Under the pieces are notes generated by a model. The model made no database searches. It saw only the letters and a list, made by a program, of their open reading frames with translations, and was not told the DNA's origin. From contig NW_003215694.1 in the NCBI RefSeq assembly GCF_000006405.1, positions 5,184 through 39,273 of the forward strand: a stretch of DNA of 34,090 nucleotides. Direction: 5' to 3'. The stretch is from Perkinsus marinus ATCC 50983. Its lineage: Eukaryota > Perkinsozoa > Perkinsida > Perkinsidae. A program made the translations under genes and the position numbers. This document shows positions 1 to 10,168 of this stretch, piece by piece (the stretch's first letter is position 1; every line of letters starts with the position of its first letter).

Positions 1-200
1 AGCCCTATCTATCAACCGGTCAAAATCCATCGAGATCTGGCTCATCGGGGAACTACTTTTCCCCGATCCTCGTGGGACAACAAATTGTGCCACACGTTGA
101 TATCCTTCGCACGCCCAACGAAACGCTCGGATTCGCCTCAGTTATAACAATCCCGAGACGCCATTTGGCTAGTTCGGCCTCTCGAGACTTGTTTTCTTTC
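1..200 (+). repeat. A1 split direct repeat (5' part outside window)
   Basis: This stretch matches 6637-6837 in the same orientation with only a few differences (about 98% identity). The match stops at a shared run ending in TTGTTTTCTTTC. It is the 5' terminal unit of the YR retrotransposon and probably carries its promoter, although no promoter motif is clear. Confidence 0.9.
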
Positions 201-734
201 AGCTCTGTATGACACGAGAAGGTCTCAATCCGATGGCCGAATCAAGCCCCTTCACTCGAGGCCACCAACCCCAGCTTAGTCTCCGGAACCACCTTGGCAA
301 CCAAGAGTTGGTTGGTTATCGGTGGAGGGCAGCTCATTGTCCTTTTGTTTTATTTAGGCGTTGTGTTATGTTCCTCCAAATGGGCAGTGCACCCATGGAG
401 GAACAACCCGGGATCGAAGGGATCGCGAAGCTTCGCACCGTGCGAAGGAGGTCGCCGGCGTTGTCTCCTCTATGACAACTCGAGCACCTCGGGCAAGACT
501 CTCCAGGGAACGTCTCAGGACTGAACCGGACCCTTGTCCAGCGAGGGGATCCCACCACCCACTCGCAAATGCCCCTCCGGGGAGCATGTGAATCAATGTG
601 ACCAGTGTCTGAGACATCATCTGCTTCGTAGCAGACCGTCAATCCAACTCACGCAGTTGACGGTGAGACATGGTCGTCGGTCTCTTCTACACGCCCGCAA
701 CCTACTGCTGTGAGCGCCTCTTTGCCAGCTTACT

Positions 735-1700
735 TTGTCAGCTTACTTTGTCAGCTCTTCCTCCTCACACATGATGCCCGCAGATGACCAGCCGACTCGT
801 GAAGAGATCGAAGCAGCCCGAGTCGCTGCGATGACCGCCGGCAAGACTGACAACGGTGACAATGCTGAAGGATCCGCTAAGTGGAAGGACTCTGGTGCCC
901 CTGCGTGTTCTTCCCAAACCATCACCGACCTATCGAGTGGGCTGGCAGCCTTCCTTCAAATGAGTCAAGACGGTACCAACAAACAGAACAAGTCCATCCC
1001 CAATCTTGAAGCCCTTCTCAGTGGCACTCCCTACCTTAGGGGTATGTGCCACGACCTCCATCCCGAAGACTCACTGGTCAAGGAGGTTCATTCGAGTTGT
1101 CTGAGCAGTGGTCATGCTGACAAGATCAGACACGTTCTGGCGCTCCCGATCAAGCGCTTCTTCCGGCCCAACGAGGATCCCGGTATGATGAGCAATGTCT
1201 TCAAAGCTCTATTGAGATGGTCTACTACCGTTGTTCTGATCGGAAACTGCAAGGCCAACTCTGACAGTGAGTGCGACACATTGCAGATGGGACCACTTCT
1301 CACACATCTGCTAAATTGTGCTCAGGCCACCTCAAGGAAGTCCTTCGGTCCTAATGGTCGAGCCTCGGGTCCTTATGGCGCCATCGAGTACCACAACCTC
1401 ATCCAAGAGAGGGTTGTCGACCTTTTGAGGCAAGGAAAGTCCTTGCCCAGAGCAATGTTGAAGATGGCCAAATACCATGACGATCTCAGCATTCGTGCTA
1501 GTGAAGCGGCCGCTGAAGCCAGGAGTAAGTCGCAGAGTAGCTCCAGAAGCAACTTATCCGCTGAGACCAAACGCCGCGGTCAGAAGCAACACCGTAAGGG
1601 CGGAGACCGGCGTGAACCACCCAATAAGAAGCCTCGTGGCGGTGAGAAAGGTGCCAATCCTGAGGCCACGTCCTCGACCAAGGCTAAAGATCACAAGTGA
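735..1700 (+). CDS. Gag-like protein of the YR retrotransposon
   Basis: This 321-residue reading frame is the first gene of the element. It has an acidic, low-complexity N-terminus, a central helical region (about residues 70-230) and a strongly basic C-terminal tail rich in Lys, Arg and Ser (about 250-321). The basic tail suits nucleic-acid binding, and no zinc knuckle is visible. Position before RT and overall composition support a structural Gag-type role. That is inferred from context, because no domain signature is recognisable. The start at 735 is the first Met of the open frame, and downstream Mets (for example MMPADDQ) are possible alternatives. Long stretches without a gene flank it on both sides (201-734 and 1701-2268). 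Confidence 0.65.
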   Translation: MSAYFVSSSSSHMMPADDQPTREEIEAARVAAMTAGKTDNGDNAEGSAKWKDSGAPACSSQTITDLSSGLAAFLQMSQDGTNKQNKSIPNLEALLSGTPYLRGMCHDLHPEDSLVKEVHSSCLSSGHADKIRHVLALPIKRFFRPNEDPGMMSNVFKALLRWSTTVVLIGNCKANSDSECDTLQMGPLLTHLLNCAQATSRKSFGPNGRASGPYGAIEYHNLIQERVVDLLRQGKSLPRAMLKMAKYHDDLSIRASEAAAEARSKSQSSSRSNLSAETKRRGQKQHRKGGDRREPPNKKPRGGEKGANPEATSSTKAKDHK

Positions 1701-2268
1701 CGATAATCAGAGCGACCATTAATTCGGGTGTTGAAAGTCCTAGACTGCGATGGGACCATGATCTTCCCTCGCTTCTTCGTTCGCTTGGTTCTTTCCCTTT
1801 CTGCCGTTTCTGACCTGTCCCTGACTCTCAGTATGGTAGTATTTACGTGTCGTTGAGATAGCTTTGCGTTGTCTAGTCACGGCATCAAAGGCTAGATAGT
1901 GAACTCGAACTCACTTCATGGATGTGATTCAGAGAGGGTGAGCCGCGAGAGCGGAAAGCGCCTTCCAAGTTGCATCTTCTGGAGCAGAGTACGAAGATCA
2001 CCGAATAAAACGATCTCGGAAGAAATCCCCGCCGTATCTCGGCAAAGCAACGTCACTCATCGAGTCATCAAATCGAACTCACCGAGTGAGAAAAGCCCCA
2101 TCTCCCACAAGTGTGACCCAGCGAGAGTGTACTGCGAAAGCGGAGCGCTCTTCAAGTCTCACTTTGGGGAATGTCGCAGAATCACTTGATTAGTTCATCG
2201 CTCATGGTTCATCAGCAAGAGATCGACGTACTCGTTTCCTGTTTCAGCTTTATTTCACCCTCCCCAAC
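1701..2268 (+). other. Gag-pol spacer of the YR retrotransposon with an imperfect internal duplication
   Basis: There is no convincing gene here. Two similar segments (about 1938-1975 and 2126-2162) share GTGA/GTGT, a GCGARAGCGG core and CTTCAAGT-like ends, suggesting an old short duplication. The spacer separates gag from the RT gene. It could hold an internal promoter or a translation re-initiation signal, but nothing specific is visible. Confidence 0.4.
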
Positions 2269-4415
2269 GTGCCTATGACGGGGAAGCGATGTCGCAAGAC
2301 AAGAGCTGACTACCGCCGCCGCCAGAGAGCTCGCAAGTCGGAGGCGGGTCCCATAGCGCTGGAGAAACTACGTGAACTGCGTCGAACACAAAACACTTCG
2401 GAGGGAGACCACACAGCTGACAGACTCTATTACACGAGCCTCAAGCGTGACGCCAAGCTTCTAGAAAACTTTCCCGTAACAGGAGACTCGATGGATCATC
2501 TCAAAGCTGCACTCAACCGCAAGCACCCTTTCGAGACGGGCATAACTCTACCGCTGTCTCTCGAAGCAGCTATTGAAACCCAACTCTCTTTGACTCCCGA
2601 CGAGATCATCCGGCGTCGGAAGCTCACCATGGAAGCAATCAAGAAGCGAGCGGTAGCATTGGAGTCAGCAACTACTACTTCGCAGGCCTCCATGCACTCC
2701 GATGTCGCAAAGATCGCCGGCAACCTGAATTTGGACCTCCTGGAGGAACTCATAGACTTGACGGAGTATACAGACAGAGCTCTGGTCGAAGACCTCCGCA
2801 ATGGCATGCCGGTAGTCGGTCACATTACGGTGTCACCCGGGGTATTCGCGCCCCCTCGCCCCCCGATGGACTCGGATGGCAAAGAAAGGGTCATCTCTCT
2901 CGATCAGTTGCACAGCAGAGCAAGATCCGCCCGAGCTGGTATCATCAACTCCATTTGCGAGGAAGGCTTCAAAGCGGAGGCTTGGGAAGGCACCCTTCAA
3001 GAAGTGGAGAAAGGACACTTGGAAGGTCCTTCACAGCTGGCCGCTATCGAATCGTCCTTCGAAAACCCGGTCATTGTTAGACGTGTTCCTGTCCACCAAA
3101 GTGATAAAACTCGCCTTTGCGATGATTATAAACGGAGCCACACAAATTTGGCTACGTCCTTTGGGCAGCGCGTGACCCTGCCCACCCACCAGACTCTGAT
3201 CGGTGCATGGAGACGTCTGAGCAGGGCTGCCGACGGCTGCAATTTCCAGATCTTCAAGGGTGATCACGAGAATGCCTATCGGCAAGTACCGACTCATCCG
3301 GATCATGCTCAATATCAATTGATCTGTATAGCTGATCCTGACAACAAACCGGCCATATTCCGTCATCGAGCCGCATCTTTTGGGTCCAGCTCGAGCGTAA
3401 CCTCATATTGTCGGGTATCCCAATGCTTGGTGCACCTCTTACGGGTCCTCTTCTGCTTGGCTGCTATGTCATTCATCGATGACTATTGGTCAGTAGAGCG
3501 GAGTGAAACATCACCCTCCGCTTTCGAATGCTGGATCTTCCTCAATGAAGTCATCGGCTTCCGCGAGAAAGTGACCAAACGGACTCCGCCCAGCAATGAC
3601 ATCGATCTGCTCGGCTTAGGAGTCAAGTTAGACAGAGAATCTCTCACCTTGAGCCTCCCAGAGGAGAAGCGAATCTCTCTCGAGACACTGATGAGGGAAC
3701 TGTCGCAGTTAGCTGTTCCCAGCCCAGGTCGGATACGCAAGCTTTGCGGGAAGCTCACGTTTGCGTCTGCAACATCGGGAGACTTCTCATGGCGTGCTTC
3801 CATCAGACGGCTACACGCCCAACTTCGGGGAAGGAGGGACCCGAAAAAGTTAGCACTGCTAACTTAGCAGATGACCTTCAGCAGCTCAGCGAACTCCTCT
3901 CCGAGGCTCCCTTCAGCCGCGTCTTTCCAATGAAGCCTCCAATCGAGAACGCGCTCGTGATATACTCTGACGCCGAGGGAGCCAAGGGAAGACTCGGAGC
4001 GGTCTTGTGCTTCGGTTCAGAGACCGGGAAGAAGAACCGCTACTTCTCCGAGATTGCAGATAGCGGCATAGTCGGATCGTGGAAGCAGCGAGCTACGCAG
4101 ATCGTGCCTCTTGAGTTATTAGCCGCCCTCGTTGCCATACGCACTTTCGCCTCATCGTTGAAAGGAAGAACTGCATGGCTATATGTGGACAGCGAGCCTG
4201 TAAAGCACGCACTCATCCGGGGTAGTTCGGGCCAAAATGATCTGAACGACATGGTCAAAGAATTTTGGCGCCTGGTTTCTCGAAAGGGCGTCAATCTATG
4301 GATATCCCGCGTCCCTTCGGCGCAAAACGTAGCCGATGGTCCATCCAGGCACGATTTCTCTTTGGTTCGAAGTTTCTCTCGGGTCCCATCAGTATGGCCC
4401 TCACTGCACAATTGA
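2269..4415 (+). CDS. Reverse transcriptase / RNase H region of the YR retrotransposon
   Basis: The first part has a basic N-terminus, then an RT palm: the VPVHQSDKTRLCDDYKRS segment, the GDHENAYRQVP block and the catalytic box MSFIDDYW near 3470-3487. After it come LLGLGVKL and the RIRKLCGKLTFAS connection typical of DIRS-order and related RTs. The distal part, about 3950-4370, is RNase H: IYSDAEG, an ELLAALVAI block, LYVDSE and the closing NVADGPSR motif. Together these would copy the element RNA into DNA. No protease, integrase or methyltransferase is seen, as expected for a Ngaro-like element that integrates through its recombinase. The region looks close to whole. Adjacent or overlapping pol frames are known in DIRS-order elements. 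Confidence 0.85.
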
Positions 4416-4529
4416 AAACTTCTGACCTAAGAACTGTTTCTTCCCTTGCATGACTTTGAGTTTAGCGTGATATAATAATCTCTGGCACACTCAACAACAC
4501 CCGCGAGCAGTTTTCTTTTTCTGTCCCGG

Positions 4530-5675
4530 TTGAAGATTGCAAAGATGTCAATCAGCAACACCAGACCGCCGCCTCGTGGCAGATCCGGCAGCGCCTCGAC
4601 TGAGGATCTAGCACGATCCCTCATCGAAATCCGCAATTTACCAGATTCACCACTGGCACCGATTCTACGAGGAGACACACGGCCCAGTCAGGTATGCACT
4701 GCTCTAAGGGCAGCCCACGCAAGGGGTGCGCCAGTTCTAGAGCTACTGCAACTAAGCGCAATGAGGACCCTCTCTCTGTCCGTCGGATCAACGACGATCC
4801 GCCAGTACCTCTCCGGCCTGAGAAGTTATACAACCTTCATCAACTGCTTATCCGAGATCTCAGGGAACACCATCGAGACTTTCCCCGTCGATTCGACGGT
4901 AATCGTTTCTTGGATCTCCACGTTCCGCAACGGTCGTACTGCAGCAAACTATGTCAGTCATCTTCGGAAGTGGGCTTTATTGCTTGGGAAAGACGCTTCC
5001 GAGCTCAACTCGCCATTGATCGCTACCGCTCTCAAGGGTCAACTCAGTGAACATCCAGGTGGGAATCGCAGAATGAGAGCCATCCAACTCACCTTACTCC
5101 GTCGGCTCATCCCCGAAAGCAAACCAAATCACAATGGGGATTCCCCACCGGATGATCCGGCGTCGTCAGCCTTCGCATTGGCCTATTGGTTTTTACTTCG
5201 TATCCCATCGGAGCTTCTGCCGTTGTCCAAGACGAACATAACAATAAATGTTGACCACTCTGTCGTCATTCGCCTCCAGAAGAGGAAGAACGTCAACAAA
5301 CCAGTGACACTGATCCGTTTCTGTGTCTGCTCGACAATTGGAGCTAAGTTATGCCCACACACTCATGCCATGCGCCTCATGCACCGAAGCTCATCAGATA
5401 GATCTCTCCTGCCCAAGATGTCAGCTGAGGGATTGAGAGCGTTACTGAGACAACGCATGGTGAACCTGGGTCTCTCGGACCCGCAGCAGTTTGGGCTGCA
5501 CTCCTTCCGTCGTGGACACGCAACGGATCTATCCGAACAGGAAGTCGCTCCATCAGTGCTCCTCAGGATGGGAGGATGGCGCTCCGCAGCATTCCAAGTC
5601 TACCTCAATCTTCCGGACATCCACGCTCGAGCCGCGTCGAGATTTGTTGTAGACGAATCCTCGGATGAAGAATGA
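4530..5675 (+). CDS. Tyrosine recombinase of the YR retrotransposon
   Basis: This 381-residue frame has a phage-integrase fold. The N-terminal core-binding part (about 70-165) includes the TTIRQYLSGLRSYTTF block. The catalytic part shows the first Arg in WFLLRIPSELL, the H-x-x-R pair in LHSFRRGHA and the nucleophile Tyr in GGWRSAAFQVYLN. These are the R, H-x-x-R and Y signature residues of the family. The enzyme is expected to insert the circular DNA copy of the element by site-specific-type strand exchange. It follows the RNase H region after about 115 bp and precedes the B1 repeat. The frame looks whole. Its presence is what separates this element from LTR retrotransposons with DDE integrases. 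Confidence 0.9.
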   Translation: MKIAKMSISNTRPPPRGRSGSASTEDLARSLIEIRNLPDSPLAPILRGDTRPSQVCTALRAAHARGAPVLELLQLSAMRTLSLSVGSTTIRQYLSGLRSYTTFINCLSEISGNTIETFPVDSTVIVSWISTFRNGRTAANYVSHLRKWALLLGKDASELNSPLIATALKGQLSEHPGGNRRMRAIQLTLLRRLIPESKPNHNGDSPPDDPASSAFALAYWFLLRIPSELLPLSKTNITINVDHSVVIRLQKRKNVNKPVTLIRFCVCSTIGAKLCPHTHAMRLMHRSSSDRSLLPKMSAEGLRALLRQRMVNLGLSDPQQFGLHSFRRGHATDLSEQEVAPSVLLRMGGWRSAAFQVYLNLPDIHARAASRFVVDESSDEE

Positions 5676-5995
5676 ACAGGTCGCCGCGACTTTCACGATG
5701 ATGTCCTCAATCTGAGTGTCTCAAACTCAGCACCCACTCACGATGGAACATTATACCCGTTTCGAAGTCTCGCTTGAGTCTAGTTAACCACGATCGGGAG
5801 AGATCAGTCCATTCCTTGAGAATTTGAAGGAAATCTCTACGACTCGAGAGTCGAATGTCGAGACCCCCATTCTATCGTCCCGACAACACCAAGAAGTCCG
5901 AGACGCTAATCCGGTGTCATTGAGGGAGAGCTATTGAGGATCGCCAGCTGCAATGTCGGAATCAATCGAAAGATGGGCTTCCCACTCCAACAAAG
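5676..5995 (+). other. Spacer between recombinase gene and B1
   Basis: No gene is visible in this 320-base stretch. It is internal to the retrotransposon and probably contains the 3' untranslated part of the genomic RNA. Confidence 0.4.
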
Positions 5996-6593
5996 GGGAC
6001 ATTTCTCCTCTCATGCCCTATCTTTCACTTGACAATGCTCCGGCTCACCGTCAGCCGATCATCAAGTCAGATATCCATATTCCAGTATCGTGCTTCCAGC
6101 CGCCACCACCACTGTGTGGAAGCTGTGGCCACCACGACCAACAGCCCATAAGGCTGCATCAGGCCAGCAGCCTCGGTTGGAAGCATGCAAGACGCTCCCA
6201 GATCATCACAGTCCTCTTTTCGTGAGCGTCACGGCCAATCATGAATATGCTTGTCGAGCCAGCCTCGACAATGCATCAGCATCGGCCGCATACCTACGGG
6301 ATGTGACTGGCTCCTACAGCTGTGGTCTGGTGGACGAGAGACTGACTCTTGCACAAAGTCTCCGTCATGTCAGCCGAGCGAGTTCGGCTAGCACCGAACC
6401 ACAGCTCAATGGGTATATTCGTTCGACAGACGATGTACTCGAATGGATAAGGGAGCTAGCCCTGAACCCATTCAGCCGTAACCTTCGCGGGTTCGACACT
6501 TCGTGCCGTCGACAAAAACTTGCTACGGTTGCGGTCTGTCCGCCTCTCTCTCACCCTTCGTCTGGACAGCCCGTGATCTCGTAGTGGATTTTG
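5996..6593 (+). repeat. B1 split direct repeat
   Basis: These 598 bases are repeated at 6856-7456 with more than 99% identity (one substitution and one 3-base length difference noticed). B1 is followed directly by A2, and this junction is the internal copy of the element ends. A 164-residue open frame lies inside both copies, but nothing supports it as a protein. Confidence 0.92.
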
Positions 6594-6837
6594 TGCGAGG
6601 TTGATAGTGGGCAAAATACAGCCGTAGGTCGTATTAAGCCCTATCTATCAACCGGTCAAAATCCATCGAGATCTGGCTCATCGGGGAACTACTTTTCCCC
6701 GATCCTCGTGGGACAACTAATTGTGCCACACGTTGATATCCTTCGCACGCCCAACGAAACGCTCGGATTCGCCTCAGTTATAACAAGTCCGAGGACGCCA
6801 TTTGGCTAGTTCGGCCTCTCGAGACTTGTTTTCTTTC
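6594..6837 (+). repeat. A2 split direct repeat
   Basis: This is the second copy of the A unit. Its 6637-6837 part matches 1-200, and its first 43 bases correspond to the part of A1 that lies outside the window. An 18-bp linker (6838-6855) joins it to B2. Confidence 0.9.
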
Positions 6838-6855
6838 CCCATCCCAAACCCGCCC

Positions 6856-7456
6856 GGGACATTTCTCCTCTCATGCCCTATCTTTCACTTGACAATGCTC
6901 CGGCTCACCGTCAGCCAGCGATCATCAAGTCAGATATCCATATTCCAGTATCGTGCTTCCAGCCGCCACCACCACTGTGTGGAAGCTGTGGCCACCACGA
7001 CCAACAGCCCATAAGGCTGCATCAGGCCAGCAGCCTCGGTTGGAAGCATGCAAGACGCTCCCAGATCATCACAGTCCTCTTTTCGTGAGCGTCACGGCCA
7101 GTCATGAATATGCTTGTCGAGCCAGCCTCGACAATGCATCAGCATCGGCCGCATACCTACGGGATGTGACTGGCTCCTACAGCTGTGGTCTGGTGGACGA
7201 GAGACTGACTCTTGCACAAAGTCTCCGTCATGTCAGCCGAGCGAGTTCGGCTAGCACCGAACCACAGCTCAATGGGTATATTCGTTCGACAGACGATGTA
7301 CTCGAATGGATAAGGGAGCTAGCCCTGAACCCATTCAGCCGTAACCTTCGCGGGTTCGACACTTCGTGCCGTCGACAAAAACTTGCTACGGTTGCGGTCT
7401 GTCCGCCTCTCTCTCACCCTTCGTCTGGACAGCCCGTGATCTCGTAGTGGATTTTG
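6856..7456 (+). repeat. B2 split direct repeat, 3' end of the YR retrotransposon
   Basis: This is the second copy of the B unit. The match to B1 ends at GTAGTGGATTTTG, so 7456 is taken as the right end of the element. Unrelated sequence follows. Confidence 0.9.
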
Positions 7457-7800
7457 AATGGCACGACGCGCCGAGATGAACATAACTTCTTATCAATGAC
7501 TGGCTCAGCATCCCCTCGGTTCCTCCAGTCTCCGGCATCCAGCCATAGTTTAGGGTTAATAACGCTCGTGTTGAGCACGACGAGCTTAACAGCAAACACT
7601 TTCACTCGCCGCAAGCGTCAACGTCGGACGCCATGATCATCAGACGAGTCTGGCTAACTAAACACGGGGAATACTGTATTGACCGTCTTCTTTTCAAATA
7701 TATTGGTTCGTACTAATTTGTCTGGCCCTGGCCCTCTTATCATGAGTGCTTTACAACTTCCTCAACGATTAACACCATACAAATACTTCAGAAACTCTCA
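7457..7800. other. Flank between retrotransposon and release-factor gene
   Basis: This is about 340 bases without a supported gene. A protein-like frame runs on the - strand across about 7460-7600 (VFAVKLVVLNTSVINPKLWL...) and enters the retrotransposon at 7456, so the element may have landed in or next to a host exon. A single TTTAGGG unit at about 7551 is too little to be telomeric. Confidence 0.3.
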
Positions 7801-9881
7801 TCACAACTCATACACGACATAGTCCTGAACACGCTGACGATACTCCTGCAATCTCAGTGGTTCAATTATGTCATGCAAGAGGCCCTCGCCATCCATGATC
7901 TCCTCTAGGGCATTAGGACCATCTTCAGACTTCGGCAGTCTGAACCAAAAAAATACAATTTTTTCTTCGCAAAAGAGTTTACCTGTGATCAACTACGGTA
8001 CCGTTGAGGTAATTATACGATCGTATTTTCTCACTGCGATCGCCGGAGCCCATATGTTGTTTCCGTATAATCCCTCGCTCCTTCGCGATTTTCTTTCCTT
8101 TTTCTTCCATAATTTTTTGCGACACTTGTTGCAATGCCAACGCCTTGTTTGATTTTAACGCGCGATAACAATCAGCGAAACCTTCAACTCCGCTTTCAAT
8201 GTGGCGAATTCTCACAGCCTGGTGGGCCGCGTTAACACACTGTCCCCCAGGCCCCGAGGATTTCTTCGTGATCCACACTTTGTATTCATGTGGCTTCAAC
8301 ACTGGTATGAGATTGCTATTAGGATCCTCACGAGGGAGCACAACAACGCTACATGCTGAAGTCTGTGGGAGGCTGTCTGCTGGCCACGACGGTACCCGTT
8401 GTACCTATTGTGTCGAGTACACTTGAATAATCTCAGCTTGCTATATTTTGATCACAAATCTATAGAGAAGTGAAGCATTCAGTCACTGGAGCCCCTCGTT
8501 CATTTCGATGGTTGGGGAGTTGCAAACAGAACTACGGAGACTGCGAATTTCATCTCAACATGATGATGATGATGATCTTAGTTTGAGGATGTGACTCACT
8601 CGATGTATGCCCGCCTCAAACTTGAGATATCCAAAGATTCCTTTCTCGGGAGTTCGTTTCACGCCTGGCTTGAGGAAGAAATCGGCGATGATCTGTCGGT
8701 ATCCCGATTGCTGAGAACAATAATAATAGAAATAATAACAACATCCACAACAACAACAACATATGAAACAACAACACATAAAACAACAATAACAACATAT
8801 ACAACAACAAAACATACAAAACCAGCTTGCGGAGACAAGCTTCCGGGCGACCTCGAAGCGAGTACATCAATTCAGATCATCAATCCACAAGCATCCAGGT
8901 GATAAACGATTGATACTTATGATTATCACGCATGTCAAAAGATATTATCGTGCTTCCCATTCTTCTCATCACATGAATTCAACAACAAAAAAACTATAGA
9001 CAGTAATACTGTCACAGTATGTTCGACTTCGATAACCCAAAACTTCGCTAATTCGACGACTAGGGATCCGAACTCTCGAACATTTCGACGCCCCATGAGT
9101 AGGGAATATATTAATAAGTGTTTGAAAAAATCAATTAGAAATATTAATCCTGAAATTAATATTCAATGTATTATCATTATCTATCAAGAACTGTTACAGA
9201 GTTAGGTGGTAGCTCAACATCGTCAATCGAGACTTACCCAACCTTGTTCCATCACTTTCACTTCCGGCGCGGCCCATCCCATGATGCCAGCAAAACGCTC
9301 GAGCATATCAAAAATATCCTTACACCATTTGCCGGCTTCTACTCCGCCGACTCCTAAGAAAAGAAACTTATTCGTATACATTCCGAGACGAATGATTCAC
9401 CTGGTCTGATTTCAACAGTGCAATCACTGGCGTCCTTGACGTACGCGTGCCAAGTCGCACAATCAATTCCTTCGTTGCTCATTCGAGTATGCAGATGGTC
9501 AAAGAGTCGATTCTCTATTTCAATTATCTTCTCAAGTTGGGAATCTACTTCTGCGTTGAACATACTCTTCATCCTGAAAAAGTGACCCCAGGATATAATG
9601 ACAATGGGAAGAATATTATTAATGTTATGACATTTACATGGGGAACTGATTGAAGAATGTGGAAAGTTCAAAATAAGTTCCCTCGGGGAGATTGGATATT
9701 TCCTGTATACAAGCACCCACGATATATCATTTCTCTCCAGTTTAGCGGACTCCTGCTCCAGCTTTGCGATTTCATCACTAACACTGAGCATCTCGTCCAC
9801 CATGCTGAAATATGGTGCCAATTCTGGTCGGTTCCTGAACCAACAGCTGGCAGTATGGAGCAACACGCACGTAGTGAACTA
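7801..9881 (-). CDS. Organellar class I peptide-chain release factor (mtRF1-like), six exons
   Basis: Termination factor that hydrolyses peptidyl-tRNA on the ribosome. Exons on the - strand: about 9881-9721, 9573-9401, 9353-9238, 8710-8600, 8404-7983 and 7939-7801 (stop TGA). All introns are GT-AG (147, 47, 527, 195 and 43 bp) and phases agree from exon to exon. The N-terminal helices (RPELAPYFSMVDEML) lead to the PCRF domain (CTVEIRPGVGGVEAGKW, then YLKFEAGIHRVQRVP). Next comes the GGQ domain (SSGPGGQCVNAAHQAV, IESGVEG), a Lys-rich helix and the usual closing segment (YNYLNGTVVDHR). About 368 residues are accounted for, normal for a mitochondrial RF1. The 5' end is unresolved: an ATG at 9928 is in another phase, so a further short 5' exon is likely. 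Oddities are the non-canonical decoding loop (see findings) and GGQ-C where His is usual. Mitochondrial location is inferred from family and length. Confidence 0.9.
8555..8577 (+). repeat. ATG trinucleotide microsatellite
   Basis: Short run of ATG units (about six) inside the intron at 8405-8599 of the release-factor gene. Confidence 0.7.
8719..8826 (+). repeat. AAC/AAT-rich low-complexity tract in an intron
   Basis: The + strand is built of interrupted AAC, AAT and ACA units over about 105 bases, with no guanine in most of it. On the gene's own strand this reads as a T/G-rich tract directly upstream of the acceptor at 8711 and could serve as an extended polypyrimidine-like region. Confidence 0.75.
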
Positions 9882-9928
9882 CATACGATATGAAAATTCT
9901 GAGAAAAACCTCGTTGGTTTCCGAACAT

Positions 9929-10168
9929 TTCTACTCTAATTCGTATATAAACGCCCGAGCTCAGCTGAGGAAAGCGAATATACAGCGTGAACCAGATAGT
10001 TATGCATATCTAGATTTCCGAGATACCTTTGTCAACTAATGACTACGGAACGCTTCTATTAAGTTTTCAATAGATTCACACTGTTAGCATATTGATATTA
10101 CTCAAAGTTGACTTTAAAAGTATCAGAAATTAGAGATGTTGGAATATTGGTTCGCATAACGATTTAGT
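9929..10168. other. Intergenic 5' flank of the release-factor gene
   Basis: AT-rich sequence with no gene. It should contain the release-factor promoter on the - strand. A TATATA-like string lies just upstream of the ATG at 9928 but is too short to call. Confidence 0.3.

Larger units (their letters stand above)
1..7456 (+). mobile_element. YR retrotransposon (DIRS order, Ngaro/PAT-like), nearly complete
   Basis: The order is A1 repeat, gag-like gene, RT/RNase H, tyrosine recombinase, then B1, A2 and B2. A1 matches A2 and B1 matches B2 in direct orientation, which is the split-direct-repeat layout of Ngaro and PAT-type elements. LTR elements and DIRS1-type inverted ends do not look like this. 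No methyltransferase domain fits between RNase H and the recombinase (only about 115 bp), which favours a Ngaro-like over a PAT/DIRS1-like placement. Comparison with A2 shows that about 43 bases of A1 lie left of the window. A1/A2 are about 98% and B1/B2 above 99% identical, so the insertion is young. It looks whole or nearly so. YR elements are expected to integrate through a circular DNA intermediate without target-site duplications (family knowledge). Confidence 0.88.

Noticed and set aside
6090-6584. 164-residue open frame repeated at 6953-7447 as a possible gene
   Set aside because: It lies entirely within the B1/B2 repeats, shows no domain, and is open in both copies only because the copies are nearly identical.
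7551-7557. TTTAGGG unit as a telomeric repeat
   Set aside because: Only one unit; no tandem array.
8555-8870. Cys-, Tyr- and Leu-rich minus-strand frames (CCCICCYCCF-like)
   Set aside because: They are translations of the AAC/AAT low-complexity intron tract. Only the 8600-8710 part is real exon.
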